64,000 nt of DNA from DASUBN01 sp050261675 (GTDB taxonomy: Bacteria; Pseudomonadota; Gammaproteobacteria; Natronospirales; REEB76): the NCBI GenBank assembly GCA_050261675.1, contig JBLNDO010000024.1, forward strand, positions 1 through 64,000. The letters are read 5' to 3'. The notes under the pieces were generated by a model. That model saw only the letters and a program-made list of their open reading frames with translations. It did not search any database and was not told where the DNA came from. The translations under genes were made by a program, and so were the position numbers. Positions 23,762 through 32,636 of this stretch are shown in pieces (the stretch's first letter is position 1; every line of letters starts with the position of its first letter).

Positions 23762-24424
23762 CTAAGCCTTGACCGGCTTGCGTTCGAGGAAGTAGGCAAT
23801 CAGCGCGAATCCCGCGTACAGGATGAAGCCGCTCACGGCCATGATCCTGATCGAAGGCGGCGGCGGGCCGAAAGAGCCCGCAGCCTGGAAAGCCGTCATG
23901 ACGAAGCAGAAGATCACCAGCGTGACTTTCTTCGCCCGCGTGAGTTCCGGCGTCCTGGCGAAATAGAACGCGAGGCCGCCGAAGAGCAGCAGGAGTTCCG
24001 TCGCCAATTCCAGCATGGGGAAATTCCAGAGCCCCAGCCCTACCTTGCGGCTCTCGTCCGTGAGCGGCAGATCCGGCAGGTGCACCACGAGGTCCAGCAC
24101 CCAGTGGGAGGCGACGCAGAGCGCCAGCATGCCGGCGGCGAGCTGGGAGCCCTGGCGCCGCGTCAGCACGAAGCGGTAGAAGCCGTAGGCCACCGCGGCC
24201 CAGCCCACCGCCGCCATGAGGCTGTGGGTGTAGGGGTAGTAGTCGAACACCAGGGGACCCGAGGGGTTCACCCCCGGCTCCACGTGCACCTTCTCCACGC
24301 CGAAGAAGACCAGCACGGTCCAGAGCACGTCCACCCATTGCACGGCGAGGAAATACACCCAAAGCGGGAGCCGCTTTTCCGCGCCTCTTGCGGCAAACGC
24401 AACGCCGTAGTGACCGACGAACAC
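23762..24424 (-). CDS. YdjM-like integral membrane protein
   Basis: 220 aa with about six hydrophobic segments, starting at GTG (24422-24424). The N-terminal MFVGHYGVAFAARG, the following FLAVQWVDVLWT and the His-containing YPYTHSLMAAVGW and ASHWVLDLVVHLPDLPL are features of the YdjM/metal-dependent-hydrolase-like membrane family (PF04307 relatives), in which the His/Asp residues are proposed metal ligands. It starts one base after the stop of the upstream lipoprotein gene, so the two are translationally coupled. Function is not established. Confidence 0.65.
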   Translation of the reverse strand: MFVGHYGVAFAARGAEKRLPLWVYFLAVQWVDVLWTVLVFFGVEKVHVEPGVNPSGPLVFDYYPYTHSLMAAVGWAAVAYGFYRFVLTRRQGSQLAAGMLALCVASHWVLDLVVHLPDLPLTDESRKVGLGLWNFPMLELATELLLLFGGLAFYFARTPELTRAKKVTLVIFCFVMTAFQAAGSFGPPPPSIRIMAVSGFILYAGFALIAYFLERKPVKA

Positions 24425-24425
24425 G

Positions 24426-24836
24426 TCAGTGGCCCGGCGGCGGCGGTTCGGTGTGGTCGAGTCGCAGCACCGCCTTGTGAGGCTGCCCCGGACCGTTGAA
24501 CTCCACCCAGATTTCGTAGACCTCTCCGGCCTTGAACTCCTGGGTGATCGTCACTTCGGGGTCGTCGAAACCCGTATCCGATGTACCGAGCGTGAGGGTG
24601 TGGTTGCCGGGCAGGAAGGTGATATCCGTCGGACAACTCTTGCCGTTCCCGTCCAGGCGCCGCCCGTCAATGGCGCACACGAAGGAGCCGATTTGTCCAT
24701 TGAGAGGATTGAGTCCGCTCTGGCCGCTCACCGTCACCACTTCCCAGGGTTGCTTGCCCTCCGTACCCGGAAGCTGCACCGTGGCGCAGCCTGCAAGCAT
24801 GAGCAGCACCAAGCCGAAAATCCATTTCGCTTTCAT
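24426..24836 (-). CDS. Small lipoprotein, beta-sandwich-like
   Basis: 136 aa. The start ATG at 24834-24836 gives signal MKAKWIFGLVLLMLAGC with lipobox LAGC. The mature part reads as short beta strands (FVCAIDGRRL; ITFLPGNHTLTLG; FKAGEVYEIWVEFNGPG), reminiscent of periplasmic beta-sandwich domains that build on a xGxHTLTL strand. It ends directly before the YdjM-like gene (TGA C GTG). A longer upstream open frame is rejected because the signal peptide defines the start. Confidence 0.75.
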   Translation of the reverse strand: MKAKWIFGLVLLMLAGCATVQLPGTEGKQPWEVVTVSGQSGLNPLNGQIGSFVCAIDGRRLDGNGKSCPTDITFLPGNHTLTLGTSDTGFDDPEVTITQEFKAGEVYEIWVEFNGPGQPHKAVLRLDHTEPPPPGH

Positions 24837-24891
24837 AATCCCTGCCCCTTTTGGTTTACCGTTCGTGCGCCGATTATTGCACGGGACGCCG

Positions 24892-25422
24892 TCAGACCAG
24901 AAAGCCGCTTGCCCCCAGCAAAACGCCCAACACCGCCGCGGCGAGGCCCACGGCGGGGAAGGATTTCTTGCGGGACAGGAAGTAGAGCGAGCAGAGCACC
25001 AGGCCGAGTTCCAACAGCCCCTCGCCGAGGTCGAAGCGCAGGGCGCGTTCCTCGGCGCCCAGGGATTCCGCTTCCTTGGCTTCCGCGTCCTTCTGGATGG
25101 CGTCGGTTTCCGAGGCGTAGCGGTCCCGGTCGTTCTCCATCTTGGCGAGCTTCTTCTGGCCCTCGGGGGAGAGCTTGGGCATCGTGCCGAGCAGGGTCGC
25201 GCCCACGTCCAGCACCTCGCCGCGGATCTTCTTCGCCTGGTAGTAGGACCACTCATCGTTGGCCTCGGTCTTGTGGATGACCGCGGCGGTGTGCTCGCGG
25301 TGGGAGGCGATGGTGACGCCGGCGAGCAGGATGCCGATGACCCCCACCAGGACGCCGATGCGCTTGCCGAAGGAATCGCCGTCGTGGTGGCTGTGTTCGT
25401 GATGGATCTCGATCTCCGCCAT
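24892..25422 (-). CDS. DUF4337 family membrane protein
   Basis: 176 aa from the ATG at 25422, with a GGAG-type site before it. A His-rich N-terminus (IEIHHEHSHHDGDSFGKRI) leads into a first helix (VLVGVIGILLAGVTIASHRE), a long charged coiled coil (residues 45-130, KTEANDEWSYYQAKKIRGEV) and two C-terminal helices. This is the DUF4337 layout. The His cluster may bind metal. It is divergent from the PPK2 gene; an FNR/ANR-type box lies in the 122-bp space between them. Function unknown. Confidence 0.8.
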   Translation of the reverse strand: MAEIEIHHEHSHHDGDSFGKRIGVLVGVIGILLAGVTIASHREHTAAVIHKTEANDEWSYYQAKKIRGEVLDVGATLLGTMPKLSPEGQKKLAKMENDRDRYASETDAIQKDAEAKEAESLGAEERALRFDLGEGLLELGLVLCSLYFLSRKKSFPAVGLAAAVLGVLLGASGFLV

Positions 25423-25496
25423 GGTCCGCTCTCCGCCCTTAAGGCCCAAAAAGGCGCGTATTTTGCCCTGCCGGCGGCCGGATGGGGAGGCCCCGG

Positions 25497-25510
25497 TTGA
25501 CCTGGATCAA
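25497..25510. promoter_or_regulatory. FNR/ANR-type box, copy 1
   Basis: TTGACCTGGATCAA fits the FNR/ANR palindrome (TTGAT-N4-ATCAA with one G/C change). Its reverse complement is identical over all 14 bases to the box at 34682. It lies between DUF4337 (minus) and the PPK2 gene (plus), centred about 41 bases before the PPK2 ATG. Confidence 0.5.
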
Positions 25511-25544
25511 GGCTGAGGGCCGCCCCGGGGGCTAGGGTAAGGGC

Positions 25545-27062
25545 ATGTTCGATTCCGCCAATCTCGACCACACGGTCTCCAAGGAGGAATACCACCGGGA
25601 GGAGCCGAAGCTGCGCGCCGCGCTGCTCAAGACGCAGTACGACCTCTTGCGCGACGGCCGCTTCCCGGTGCTGATCCTCATCGCCGGCGTGGAAGGCGCC
25701 GGCAAGGGCGAGATGGTGAACCTCCTGAACGCCTGGATGGACCCGCGCCACATCCAGACGCGAGCCTTCTTCGACACGAGCGACGAGGAGAACGAGCGGC
25801 CGCCGCACTGGCGCTGCTGGCGGGCGCTGCCGCCCAAGGGCCGGATCGGCATCTTCTTCGGCGCCTGGCACACCCAACCCATCATCCAGCGGGTGCAGGG
25901 GCTCATCGGCGAGAGCGAGCTCGCGCGGGAGACCGGCGACATCGTGCGGCTGGAGAAGATGCTCTGCGACGAGGGCGTGCTGCTCCTCAAGTACTGGTTC
26001 CACCTCTCCCGCGAACAGCAGAAGAAGCGCTTCAAGGCGCTGGAGAAGGACCCCGCCACGCGCTGGCGCGTGACCGACCTGGAGTGGCAGTACTACGACC
26101 TATACAAGAAGTTCGTGGGCGTGTGCGACCCCTTCCTGCGCCAGACCTCCACCGGCGAGGCGCCGTGGATCGTGGTGCCGGGTTACGACGCACACTACCG
26201 CGCGCTCACCGTGGGCCGGCACCTGCTCGCCGCCATGCGCGAACGCCTGGACCGCAAGCCCGAGGCGAAGCCCACGCCGAAGAAGGCCACGCCGCTGCCC
26301 AAGCCCGCGGACAAGAACAACCTGCTCCGTGCCTTGAAACTCGACCAGGGACTCACCAAGCACGACTACCAGAAGCAGCTGGAGAAGTGGCAGGGCCGGC
26401 TCAACCTAGCCTCCCGCGACCCGCGCTTCAAGGACATCTCGGTGGTGACGGTGTTCGAGGGGAACGACGCCGCCGGCAAGGGCGGTGCCCTCCGCCGCGT
26501 GACGGGCGCCCTCGACGCGCGCTGCTACACCAACGTGCCGGTGGCGGCGCCCACGGAGGAGGAACGCGCGCAGCCCTATATGTGGCGCTTCTGGCGCCAC
26601 ATCCCGCGGCGCGGGCGCTTCGTGTTCTTCGACCGCTCCTGGTACGGCCGGGTGCTGGTGGAGCGGGTGGAGGGCTTCTGCTCCGAGGCCGATTGGATGC
26701 GCGCCTACACGGAGATCAACGACTTCGAACAGGCGCTGACGCGTCACCGCATCGTAGTGGTGAAGTTCTGGCTCGCCATCAGCGCCGAGGAACAGCTGCG
26801 GCGCTTCAAGGAGCGCGAGCAGATCGAATTCAAGAAGTTCAAGATCACCGAGGAGGACTGGCGCAACCGCTAGAAGTGGGGGCCCTACGAACTCGCGGTC
26901 AGCGACATGGTGTACCGCACCTCCACGCGCAACGCGCCTTGGACGCTGGTCGAGGCCAACAACAAGTATTACGCCCGCATCAAGGTGCTGCAGACCCTGG
27001 TGCGCGCCGTGGAAGACGCGCTCGAGAGCGTGGATTCGCCCAAGAAGAAGAGAAAGAGATGA
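25545..27062 (+). pseudogene. Polyphosphate:AMP phosphotransferase (tandem PPK2) with in-frame TAG
   Basis: The frame encodes 505 codons with two PPK2 kinase domains, as in polyphosphate:AMP phosphotransferases. Domain 1 (about 10-240) has Walker A GVEGAGKGE and the lid region; domain 2 (about 285-500) has EGNDAAGKGG, FFDRSWYGRVLVERVEGF and RFKEREQIEFKKFKIT. Codon 443 is TAG (26871-26873) in DWRNR-stop-KWGPYELAVSDM, where relatives have Glu; one G-to-T change explains it. Downstream, conserved sequence continues in frame (RTSTRNAPWTLVEANNKYYA) to TGA at 27060. Truncation would remove part of the second kinase core. The gene may be recently inactivated, read through, or contain a sequencing error. 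An FNR-type box precedes it. Confidence 0.85.
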
Positions 27063-27706
27063 ACTCCGCGAAATGGATTTCCACGCTGATTCTTTGGTTG
27101 ATGTTTGTGGTCTCCCGCGCCGCCTGTGCGGCGGCGCCGGATTACACTTACATGGAATTCGGGATCGGGAAACAGAGCGGCGACAACCTGAAGGGACTCT
27201 ACAGCGAGCAGGTCGCCATGAGTGCCGCCGCATCGGATCACTTCTTCCTGTACGGCAGGTTCGGCGGCCGCGACTACGGCGGCTATCGCTACAGCAACCG
27301 GCGCGAACACGTTACGCAGTCCTACGCAGAAATGGCCGGCGGCGCCAACTTTGGCATTCAGGAAAATGCCGATGCGGTGCTGCGCGCCGGATTCCTGTAC
27401 ACCGATACCAGCGAAGGCGGCTTCCGGGGCGACAGCCGCACGGCGCTTTCCGTTGGAGCCGGCGTGCGCTGGCTGGTCACCTCCTCCTTCGAACTTTCGC
27501 TGTTCTACGACCGCAACGCGGGGGCATTCGACCCCAGCGGCTTGGCAAGCACCTTCGGCGACCTACGGGCGGGCGTCTGGCAGAACGTGATCTCCCCGGG
27601 GATACGCTGGCACATCACTGAGCACGCGACCGTCGGGATCACATCCGAGTACAGTGACTTCCAGGGCCAGAACCGGACGCTGCTGATCGCCGGTTACTAT
27701 TTCTGA
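27059..27706 (+). CDS. Outer-membrane beta-barrel protein
   Basis: 215 aa. Signal peptide MNSAKWISTLILWLMFVVSR then AACAAA. The mature chain alternates polar and hydrophobic residues in about eight strands and ends with IAGYYF, a terminal Phe typical of barrels inserted by the BAM complex. It resembles small lipid-A or stress-type eight-stranded barrels but no family is assigned. The ATG overlaps the end of the PPK2 frame (ATGA at 27059-27062); if translation normally couples to PPK2, the upstream TAG should reduce it. Confidence 0.7.
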   Translation: MNSAKWISTLILWLMFVVSRAACAAAPDYTYMEFGIGKQSGDNLKGLYSEQVAMSAAASDHFFLYGRFGGRDYGGYRYSNRREHVTQSYAEMAGGANFGIQENADAVLRAGFLYTDTSEGGFRGDSRTALSVGAGVRWLVTSSFELSLFYDRNAGAFDPSGLASTFGDLRAGVWQNVISPGIRWHITEHATVGITSEYSDFQGQNRTLLIAGYYF

Positions 27707-27713
27707 GCCCGGC

Positions 27714-28244
27714 TCATTTGCCCGCGGACTTGATCTCCGTGCCCTGGCTCATGACCGTCCAGTTCGTCCCGTCCTGGGAATAGCCCACGCTGTAGCTCAC
27801 TTCCGTGTCCGAATGGTACTGCCGCGCGATGCGCAGGTGCAGCAGGTTGCCGTTGCGGTCGGTCACCTGCTGCAGGAAATTCCAGCTGTTGTCCCTGACG
27901 GTGAGGGTCAGGGGCGGCTGGGGACGCCCGCCGATGTCCATGTCCACGTGGAAGACCTTGGCGGCCGCATCCCAGGTGAAACGTTGCTCGCCTTGCAGCG
28001 CGCCCTCCGCCATGAGCTTGCAATCCAGCATTGCGCCCGTGAGCGCGCAGTCACGGGTGATCTCGTATTGCTTTGTGCCCGCGCGGCTGACGCCGGTATC
28101 GAAATCGGTCTCGTCCACCTTCCAGGTGCCCGCGTAGCGGGCCTGGATGAGCGCGAGGCCAGTGGCTGTGGTGGGGGGCGCGGGCGGCTCACCCGCGTTC
28201 GCCGTGAATGCACCGAGAAGCCCGATGAACAGCGCTGCTCTCAT
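27714..28244 (-). CDS. Secreted DUF1579-like protein
   Basis: 176 aa from the ATG at 28244, giving signal MRAALFIGLLGAFTANAGEP. Mature part: RYAGTWKVDETDFDTGVSRA, two Cys (DCALTGAMLDCKLM) and the C-terminal SVGYSQDGTNWTVMSQGTEI. It shares its overall plan and end motif (YSxDxxxWTxMxQGxE) with the protein at 34025. The GTW start and beta-strand pattern fit a lipocalin-like/DUF1579-type barrel in the periplasm. Function unknown. It is divergent from the TorF-like porin gene. Confidence 0.6.
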   Translation of the reverse strand: MRAALFIGLLGAFTANAGEPPAPPTTATGLALIQARYAGTWKVDETDFDTGVSRAGTKQYEITRDCALTGAMLDCKLMAEGALQGEQRFTWDAAAKVFHVDMDIGGRPQPPLTLTVRDNSWNFLQQVTDRNGNLLHLRIARQYHSDTEVSYSVGYSQDGTNWTVMSQGTEIKSAGK

Positions 28245-28517
28245 GATGAATCCCCTACCCCGTCCGAAACATGCCGGTTTCTGATAGTTCCAGCGGCGAT
28301 AGTAGCCCATGATGCCGCCCCGGAGCGCGCCGTGAGCGCGCCGTGAGCGCATCTGGCCCAGACAGCGCGGATAATCTGGCACTATCCGGTGCGGGTCGGC
28401 GGTGCAACCATAGCGCCCGTTCCGGGGGTTGCGCCCGCGAAATCAGGCGGGTTCTGACCTGATTCCGGGTTAGCGTGTGCCCGCCCTTCTGCGGGCAATG
28501 GGATGGAGAGAAACGAA

Positions 28518-29330
28518 ATGCGCGGACCGACGATATCGCTGGCCTTGTGTTGTGCGCTGCTGCTCGCGCCGGGCGTGCGGGCGGACGACGGCATGGGCGA
28601 GCAGACGCCGTCGCCCTCGCCGGCCGCGGCGCCGGCACTCATCGGCGGCAACGTCCAGTTCATGACCAACTACGTGGGCCGCGGCCTCGCCCAGAGCCTC
28701 GGCAATCCCTCGGTGGAAGGCGAGATCGACGTCAATACCGGCGACGGCTGGTACGGCGGCATCGACGGCAACAGCATCAACTGGATAGACCGCCTCTACC
28801 CCGGCGACGACGTGGGCGTGGAAATCGACGGCTGGGCGGGTTACCGCATGCACTTCGGGGGAGGCGACTGGCGCTACAAGCTGGGACTTCTGCGCCTGCA
28901 ATTCCCGGGCAATTACGTGCCCCAGACGCCGCCCGTGGCCGAGCCCAACACCACCGAGGCCTTCGGGTATCTCAGTTGGAAGACCTACAGCCTGCAGGTG
29001 AATTACTCGGTGACGGAGTCCTTCGGCACCCCCGACACCAAGGGCTCGCTCTACATCGACTTGAGCGGCTCCCAGCCCCTGGCGCCGGGTTGGACGCTCG
29101 GGGAGCACCTCGGTCGCAACCAGAAGACCGGCCACGATCCGATGACGGGTTTGAGCCACAGCCGCAACGACTACACCGACTACAAGGTGCACCTGGACTG
29201 GGCCATCGGCCAAGGCCTCACGCTCACTCTGGCCCACACCTGGACCAACGCGAACCCTTCGATCTACTCGCTCGGAAACTATTTCGTGGGCGGCCATCAC
29301 ACCTGGCTGTTGATAGAAAGAGATTTCTGA
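28518..29330 (+). CDS. TorF-family putative porin
   Basis: 270 aa from the ATG at 28518 (signal MRGPTISLALCCALLLAPGV). After a Pro-rich linker come GGNVQFMTNYVGRGLAQSLG and GWYGGIDGNSINW, the hallmarks of the TorF/Gcw_chp family (PF09694), usually NVxxxSxYxxRGxSQ...WYxGxWxSN. The last residue is Phe (LLIERDF). It is an outer-membrane barrel of proposed porin function; TorF homologues are linked to small-solute uptake, without a substrate here. An inverted repeat (AATCAGG, ten bases, CCTGATT at 28441-28464) lies upstream. Confidence 0.8.
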   Translation: MRGPTISLALCCALLLAPGVRADDGMGEQTPSPSPAAAPALIGGNVQFMTNYVGRGLAQSLGNPSVEGEIDVNTGDGWYGGIDGNSINWIDRLYPGDDVGVEIDGWAGYRMHFGGGDWRYKLGLLRLQFPGNYVPQTPPVAEPNTTEAFGYLSWKTYSLQVNYSVTESFGTPDTKGSLYIDLSGSQPLAPGWTLGEHLGRNQKTGHDPMTGLSHSRNDYTDYKVHLDWAIGQGLTLTLAHTWTNANPSIYSLGNYFVGGHHTWLLIERDF

Positions 29331-29337
29331 ACCGTTT

Positions 29338-30804
29338 TCACAAGCAGCTCACGAGCTTCTTCACGCCCTCGCGGATCGCGCGCAGGTCCGCGCCGCCGTA
29401 ACCCAGGATGAGCCCGCCGCGGGACGGCGCCTTGAGATGGCAGGACGAAAGGGGCCGTGCCGAGACGCCCTGGGCGGCCGCCTTGCGCGCCACCGCCACG
29501 TCGTCCACGCCCCGCGGCAACAGCACGGTGAGCTGCATGCCCGCTTCCGCGCCCACCACCTCGAGCCGCCCGCCCGCCTCCGCGTGGATCGCCTCCACCA
29601 GCGCACTGCGCCGTTCCTGGTAGAGCTTGCGCATGCGGCGGATGTGCCGCGCGAAGTGCCCTTCGCGGATGAAGTCCGCCATGGCCGCCTGGTACAGGCT
29701 GGAGGAGCAGGTGTCGGCCGCCTCGCGGGCGGCGATGAAGGCGGACACCAGGGGCTTGGGTACCACGAGGTACCCTAAGCGCATGGCGGGGAACATCACC
29801 TTGCTGAAGGTGCCCACGTAGATGACCCGGCCTTCCGCGTCCAACCCCTGCAGCGAGGCCAACGGCCGCCCGCCGAAGCGGTATTCGCTGTCGTAGTCGT
29901 CCTCGATGATCCACGCGCCCTGCCGCGACGCCCAGTTGAGGAGCTGCATGCGCCGCGCCGCGCTCAAGGTGGTGCCCAGGGGAAACTGATGGGAAGGTGT
30001 GATGTAGGCGGCACGCGCGCCGGGCCCGCGCTTGATGCCCGCCACCACGTCAAGCCCTTCCCCGTCCACCGGCACCGGGATCATCCCCGCACCGGCCAGG
30101 GTGAACGCCAGGTGCGCACCCGGGTAACCGGGCTCCTCCATCCACACGCCGTCGCCCGGATCCAGCAGCACGTGGGCGGTGAGCTGCAGGCCCTGCTGCG
30201 AACCCGTGGTCACGAGCACCTGGCTCGCATCGCAGCGCACGGCGCGGAATGCACCGAGGTAGCCCGCGATCGCCTCCCGCAGCGGTGCGTGGCCTTCCGC
30301 TTCGCCGTAATACAGCATCTCGAGCGGCGGCTTGCGCGCGTGGCGCGCCACGAGCCTCGACCAGGCGGCCGAGGGAAAGCGATCCAGGGCTGGCAGGCCG
30401 ACGCGGAACGTACCGAGGTTGGTAAGCCAGGAGTACTCCACCACGTGCGCCTTCGCGGCCCGGCGCGACACGCGCCGTGCGGTGCTCGCCGCCGCCCGCC
30501 CCGGCCGAGCGGCGAGGGACCGGCCGGCGTCCCCCGGAATGGCGCGCGCCACGCAGGTGCCGGCGCCGGTGAAGGTCTCGAGGTAGCCCTCGGCGAGCAG
30601 CTGCTCGTAGGCCGCCAGCACCGGAATGCGGGAGAGCTTTAGTTCCGCCGCGAGGCCGCGGGTCGAGGGCATGCGCTGCCCCGGCCGGAGCTGCCCTTCC
30701 AGGATGGCGCCCCGCACCCAGTCCGAGAGCTGCCGGTAGAGCGGCGTACGGCTGTGCCGCTCCAGCGCGACGGGCGGCATGAAACTCGCGGCGATGCGGG
30801 GCAT
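29338..30804 (-). CDS. MocR/PdxR-type regulator (GntR HTH + PLP aminotransferase fold)
   Basis: 488 aa. N-terminal GntR winged helix (TPLYRQLSDWVRGAILEGQL, then RMPSTRGLAAELKLSR) followed by a fold-type I aminotransferase domain: TTGSQQGLQLTAHVLLDPGD, EEPGYPGAHLAF, IIEDDYDSEYRF and the PLP lysine in VGTFSKVMFPAMRLG. MocR proteins bind PLP and an amino acid and control metabolism of vitamin B6, GABA or other amines. GAGGAG precedes the ATG by six bases. Operator-like half sites lie in the short divergent region (30818-30863), so it probably controls itself and the DUF1579-like genes. Confidence 0.9.
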   Translation of the reverse strand: MPRIAASFMPPVALERHSRTPLYRQLSDWVRGAILEGQLRPGQRMPSTRGLAAELKLSRIPVLAAYEQLLAEGYLETFTGAGTCVARAIPGDAGRSLAARPGRAAASTARRVSRRAAKAHVVEYSWLTNLGTFRVGLPALDRFPSAAWSRLVARHARKPPLEMLYYGEAEGHAPLREAIAGYLGAFRAVRCDASQVLVTTGSQQGLQLTAHVLLDPGDGVWMEEPGYPGAHLAFTLAGAGMIPVPVDGEGLDVVAGIKRGPGARAAYITPSHQFPLGTTLSAARRMQLLNWASRQGAWIIEDDYDSEYRFGGRPLASLQGLDAEGRVIYVGTFSKVMFPAMRLGYLVVPKPLVSAFIAAREAADTCSSSLYQAAMADFIREGHFARHIRRMRKLYQERRSALVEAIHAEAGGRLEVVGAEAGMQLTVLLPRGVDDVAVARKAAAQGVSARPLSSCHLKAPSRGGLILGYGGADLRAIREGVKKLVSCL

Positions 30805-30817
30805 GGAGGGCTCCTCA

Positions 30818-30863
30818 AGTGGTCATATGAAAGCATAGCAAAGTGGCTATTTTTATAGACCAC
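30818..30863. promoter_or_regulatory. MocR-type operator with three AGTGG half sites
   Basis: AGTGGTCAT (30818-30826) and AGTGGCTAT (30842-30850) are direct repeats 24 bases apart; ATAGACCAC (30855-30863) is an inverted third copy (GTGGTCTAT). MocR regulators usually bind direct plus inverted AGTGG(T/A)CTA-like sites. The array sits just upstream of the MocR start codon and 45 bases before the DUF1579-like ATG. Confidence 0.6.
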
Positions 30864-30907
30864 CCGGCGGCGTAAGGTTCAGCCCTGTGAACCTTGCGGA
30901 GATGCCC

Positions 30908-31477
30908 ATGGCCGGCCTGCGAAGATTCGCGTTCATCCTCGTCGGTGTGCTTGCCCTGCCCCCGCTGTCGGGGGCGGCCGCGGACGCGCCTCCCGCGGCC
31001 GCTCCGGCGCGCGACGGGCGGCACGATTTCGACTGGGACATCGGCACCTGGAAGACCCACCAGCGGCGGCGCCTGCACCCCCTCACCGGCTCCACCACCT
31101 GGGTGGAGTACCAGGGCACGGACGTGGTGCGGAAGATATGGGACGGCGCCAACACCGGCGCAATCGAGGCGGACGGGGCCGCCGGGCATCTGGAGATCTT
31201 CTCGGTGCGCCTCTACAACCCGGACGCCCGCCAGTGGGCGGTGTATTTCACCAACAGCGCGACCGGCGCCTTCAGCCAGCCCGTGACCGGCGAGTTCAAG
31301 GACGGCCGCGCCGACTTCTACGACCAGGAGCCCTACAACGGTCGGGCCATCCTGGTGCGTTTCAGCGTTTCGGACATCAAGCCCGATTCCTGCCATTTCG
31401 AACAGGCGTTCTCGGACGACGGCGGCAAGACATGGGAAGTGAACTTCATCGTCGACGAGACGCGCGTTAAAGACTGA
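30908..31477 (+). CDS. Secreted DUF1579-like protein, single domain
   Basis: 189 aa from the ATG at 30908, with CGGAG six bases upstream. Signal MAGLRRFAFILVGVLALPPL then SGAAADA. The single domain begins RHDFDWDIGTWKTHQRRRLH and ends EQAFSDDGGKTWEVNFIVD. The same domain occurs twice more, fused, in the next gene. The pattern (short strands around DGRADFYDQE, GRAILVRF) fits a lipocalin-like/DUF1579-type barrel. Predicted periplasmic. It lies divergent from a MocR regulator and is probably its target. Confidence 0.75.
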   Translation: MAGLRRFAFILVGVLALPPLSGAAADAPPAAAPARDGRHDFDWDIGTWKTHQRRRLHPLTGSTTWVEYQGTDVVRKIWDGANTGAIEADGAAGHLEIFSVRLYNPDARQWAVYFTNSATGAFSQPVTGEFKDGRADFYDQEPYNGRAILVRFSVSDIKPDSCHFEQAFSDDGGKTWEVNFIVDETRVKD

Positions 31478-31514
31478 TCCAACGATGCGCGGCCGCCCGC
31501 GCCGGAGAAACCCG

Positions 31515-32618
31515 ATGGCTGCTTACCCGAAGACCTGGCTCTTCTTCACCCTGTTCATGGCCTCCATGCCGCTTGAGGCCCCGGCCGACGCCCTGCCGCC
31601 CCCGGCGGTGGCGCCCGTGTTGCAGGACGGTTCCCACGACTTCGACTTCAACGTCGGCGGCTGGAAGAACCACATCCGCCGACGGCTGCACCCCTTGAGC
31701 GGCTCGGACGAGTGGACCGAGATGAACGGCACGGTGGTGGTGAGCAAGATCTGGGGCGGAAAGGCCCAGGTGGAGGAGATCGAGGCGGACGGTCCGCTCG
31801 GCCATTTCGAGGGCATGACGCTCTTCACCTACAACCCGGAAGCCCGGCAGTGGTACATGAACTACGTCGGCAGCGGCGACGGCGAGGTGGGCGAGCCCGA
31901 GGCCGGCTCCTTCCACGACGGCCGCGGCGAGTTCTACAGCCATGAATTGTTCCACGGCCGCGCAATCCTGGTCCGTGTGGTGTGGTCGGACATCAAACCC
32001 GATTCCCACCGTTTCGAGCAGTCGTTCTCGGACGACGGCGGCAAGACCTGGGAGCCGAATTTCATCGCGGACCTGACCCGGGACAGCAACGCAGCCGCCG
32101 AAGCCACCACGCCGCCGGTGAGCGACGAACCGCAGCAGCACGGTTTCGACTGGCAGTTCGGCTCCTGGGCGATCCACATGTCGCGCCGCATGAACCCGCT
32201 CACGGGCTCCACCACCTGGACACCGCTGGACGGCAGCGTGGACGTGCGCAAACTCTGGGGCGGCAAGGCCAACCTCGCCGAGATCGAGACCCAGGGCCCC
32301 TCGGGCCACCTGCAGTTCCTGGCGCTGCGCCTCTACAACCCGGAGGCGAAGCAGTGGAACCTGCTCTTCGCCCACAGCGACGACGGCGTGCTGAACAAAC
32401 CCGCCCTCATCGGCGAGTTCCACGACGGCAAGGGCGTGTTCTACGACCAGGAAGACTTCAAGGGCCGCGCGATCCTGGTGCGCTTCACTTTCCAGAGCCT
32501 GACCGCGGACTCGAGCCGCGACGAGCAGGCCTTCTCCGCCGACGGCGGCAAGACCTGGGAAGTGAACTGGATCAACGACCAGACGCGGGCGAAACCCGGA
32601 CAGGCTTCGGGGGGCTGA
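31515..32618 (+). CDS. Secreted protein with two tandem DUF1579-like domains
   Basis: 367 aa. The ATG at 31515 gives signal MAAYPKTWLFFTLFMASMPL. Domain A starts SHDFDFNVGGWKNHIRRRLH, domain B starts QHGFDWQFGSWAIHMSRRMN; both end with a DGGKTWE-P/V-N-F/W-I block. Together with the upstream gene there are three copies of one domain in tandem, showing duplication then fusion. The linker (RDSNAAAEATTPPVSDEP) is low complexity. It probably shares a promoter with the upstream gene, 37 bases away. A strong hairpin follows at 32637. Confidence 0.75.
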   Translation: MAAYPKTWLFFTLFMASMPLEAPADALPPPAVAPVLQDGSHDFDFNVGGWKNHIRRRLHPLSGSDEWTEMNGTVVVSKIWGGKAQVEEIEADGPLGHFEGMTLFTYNPEARQWYMNYVGSGDGEVGEPEAGSFHDGRGEFYSHELFHGRAILVRVVWSDIKPDSHRFEQSFSDDGGKTWEPNFIADLTRDSNAAAEATTPPVSDEPQQHGFDWQFGSWAIHMSRRMNPLTGSTTWTPLDGSVDVRKLWGGKANLAEIETQGPSGHLQFLALRLYNPEAKQWNLLFAHSDDGVLNKPALIGEFHDGKGVFYDQEDFKGRAILVRFTFQSLTADSSRDEQAFSADGGKTWEVNWINDQTRAKPGQASGG

Positions 32619-32636
32619 GCCTCCACTCCCCGGGGC

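Noticed and set aside
28441..28464. Inverted repeat AATCAGG-N10-CCTGATT upstream of the TorF-like gene
   Set aside because: Seven-base arms with a long spacer are expected by chance at this size; not listed as an operator.
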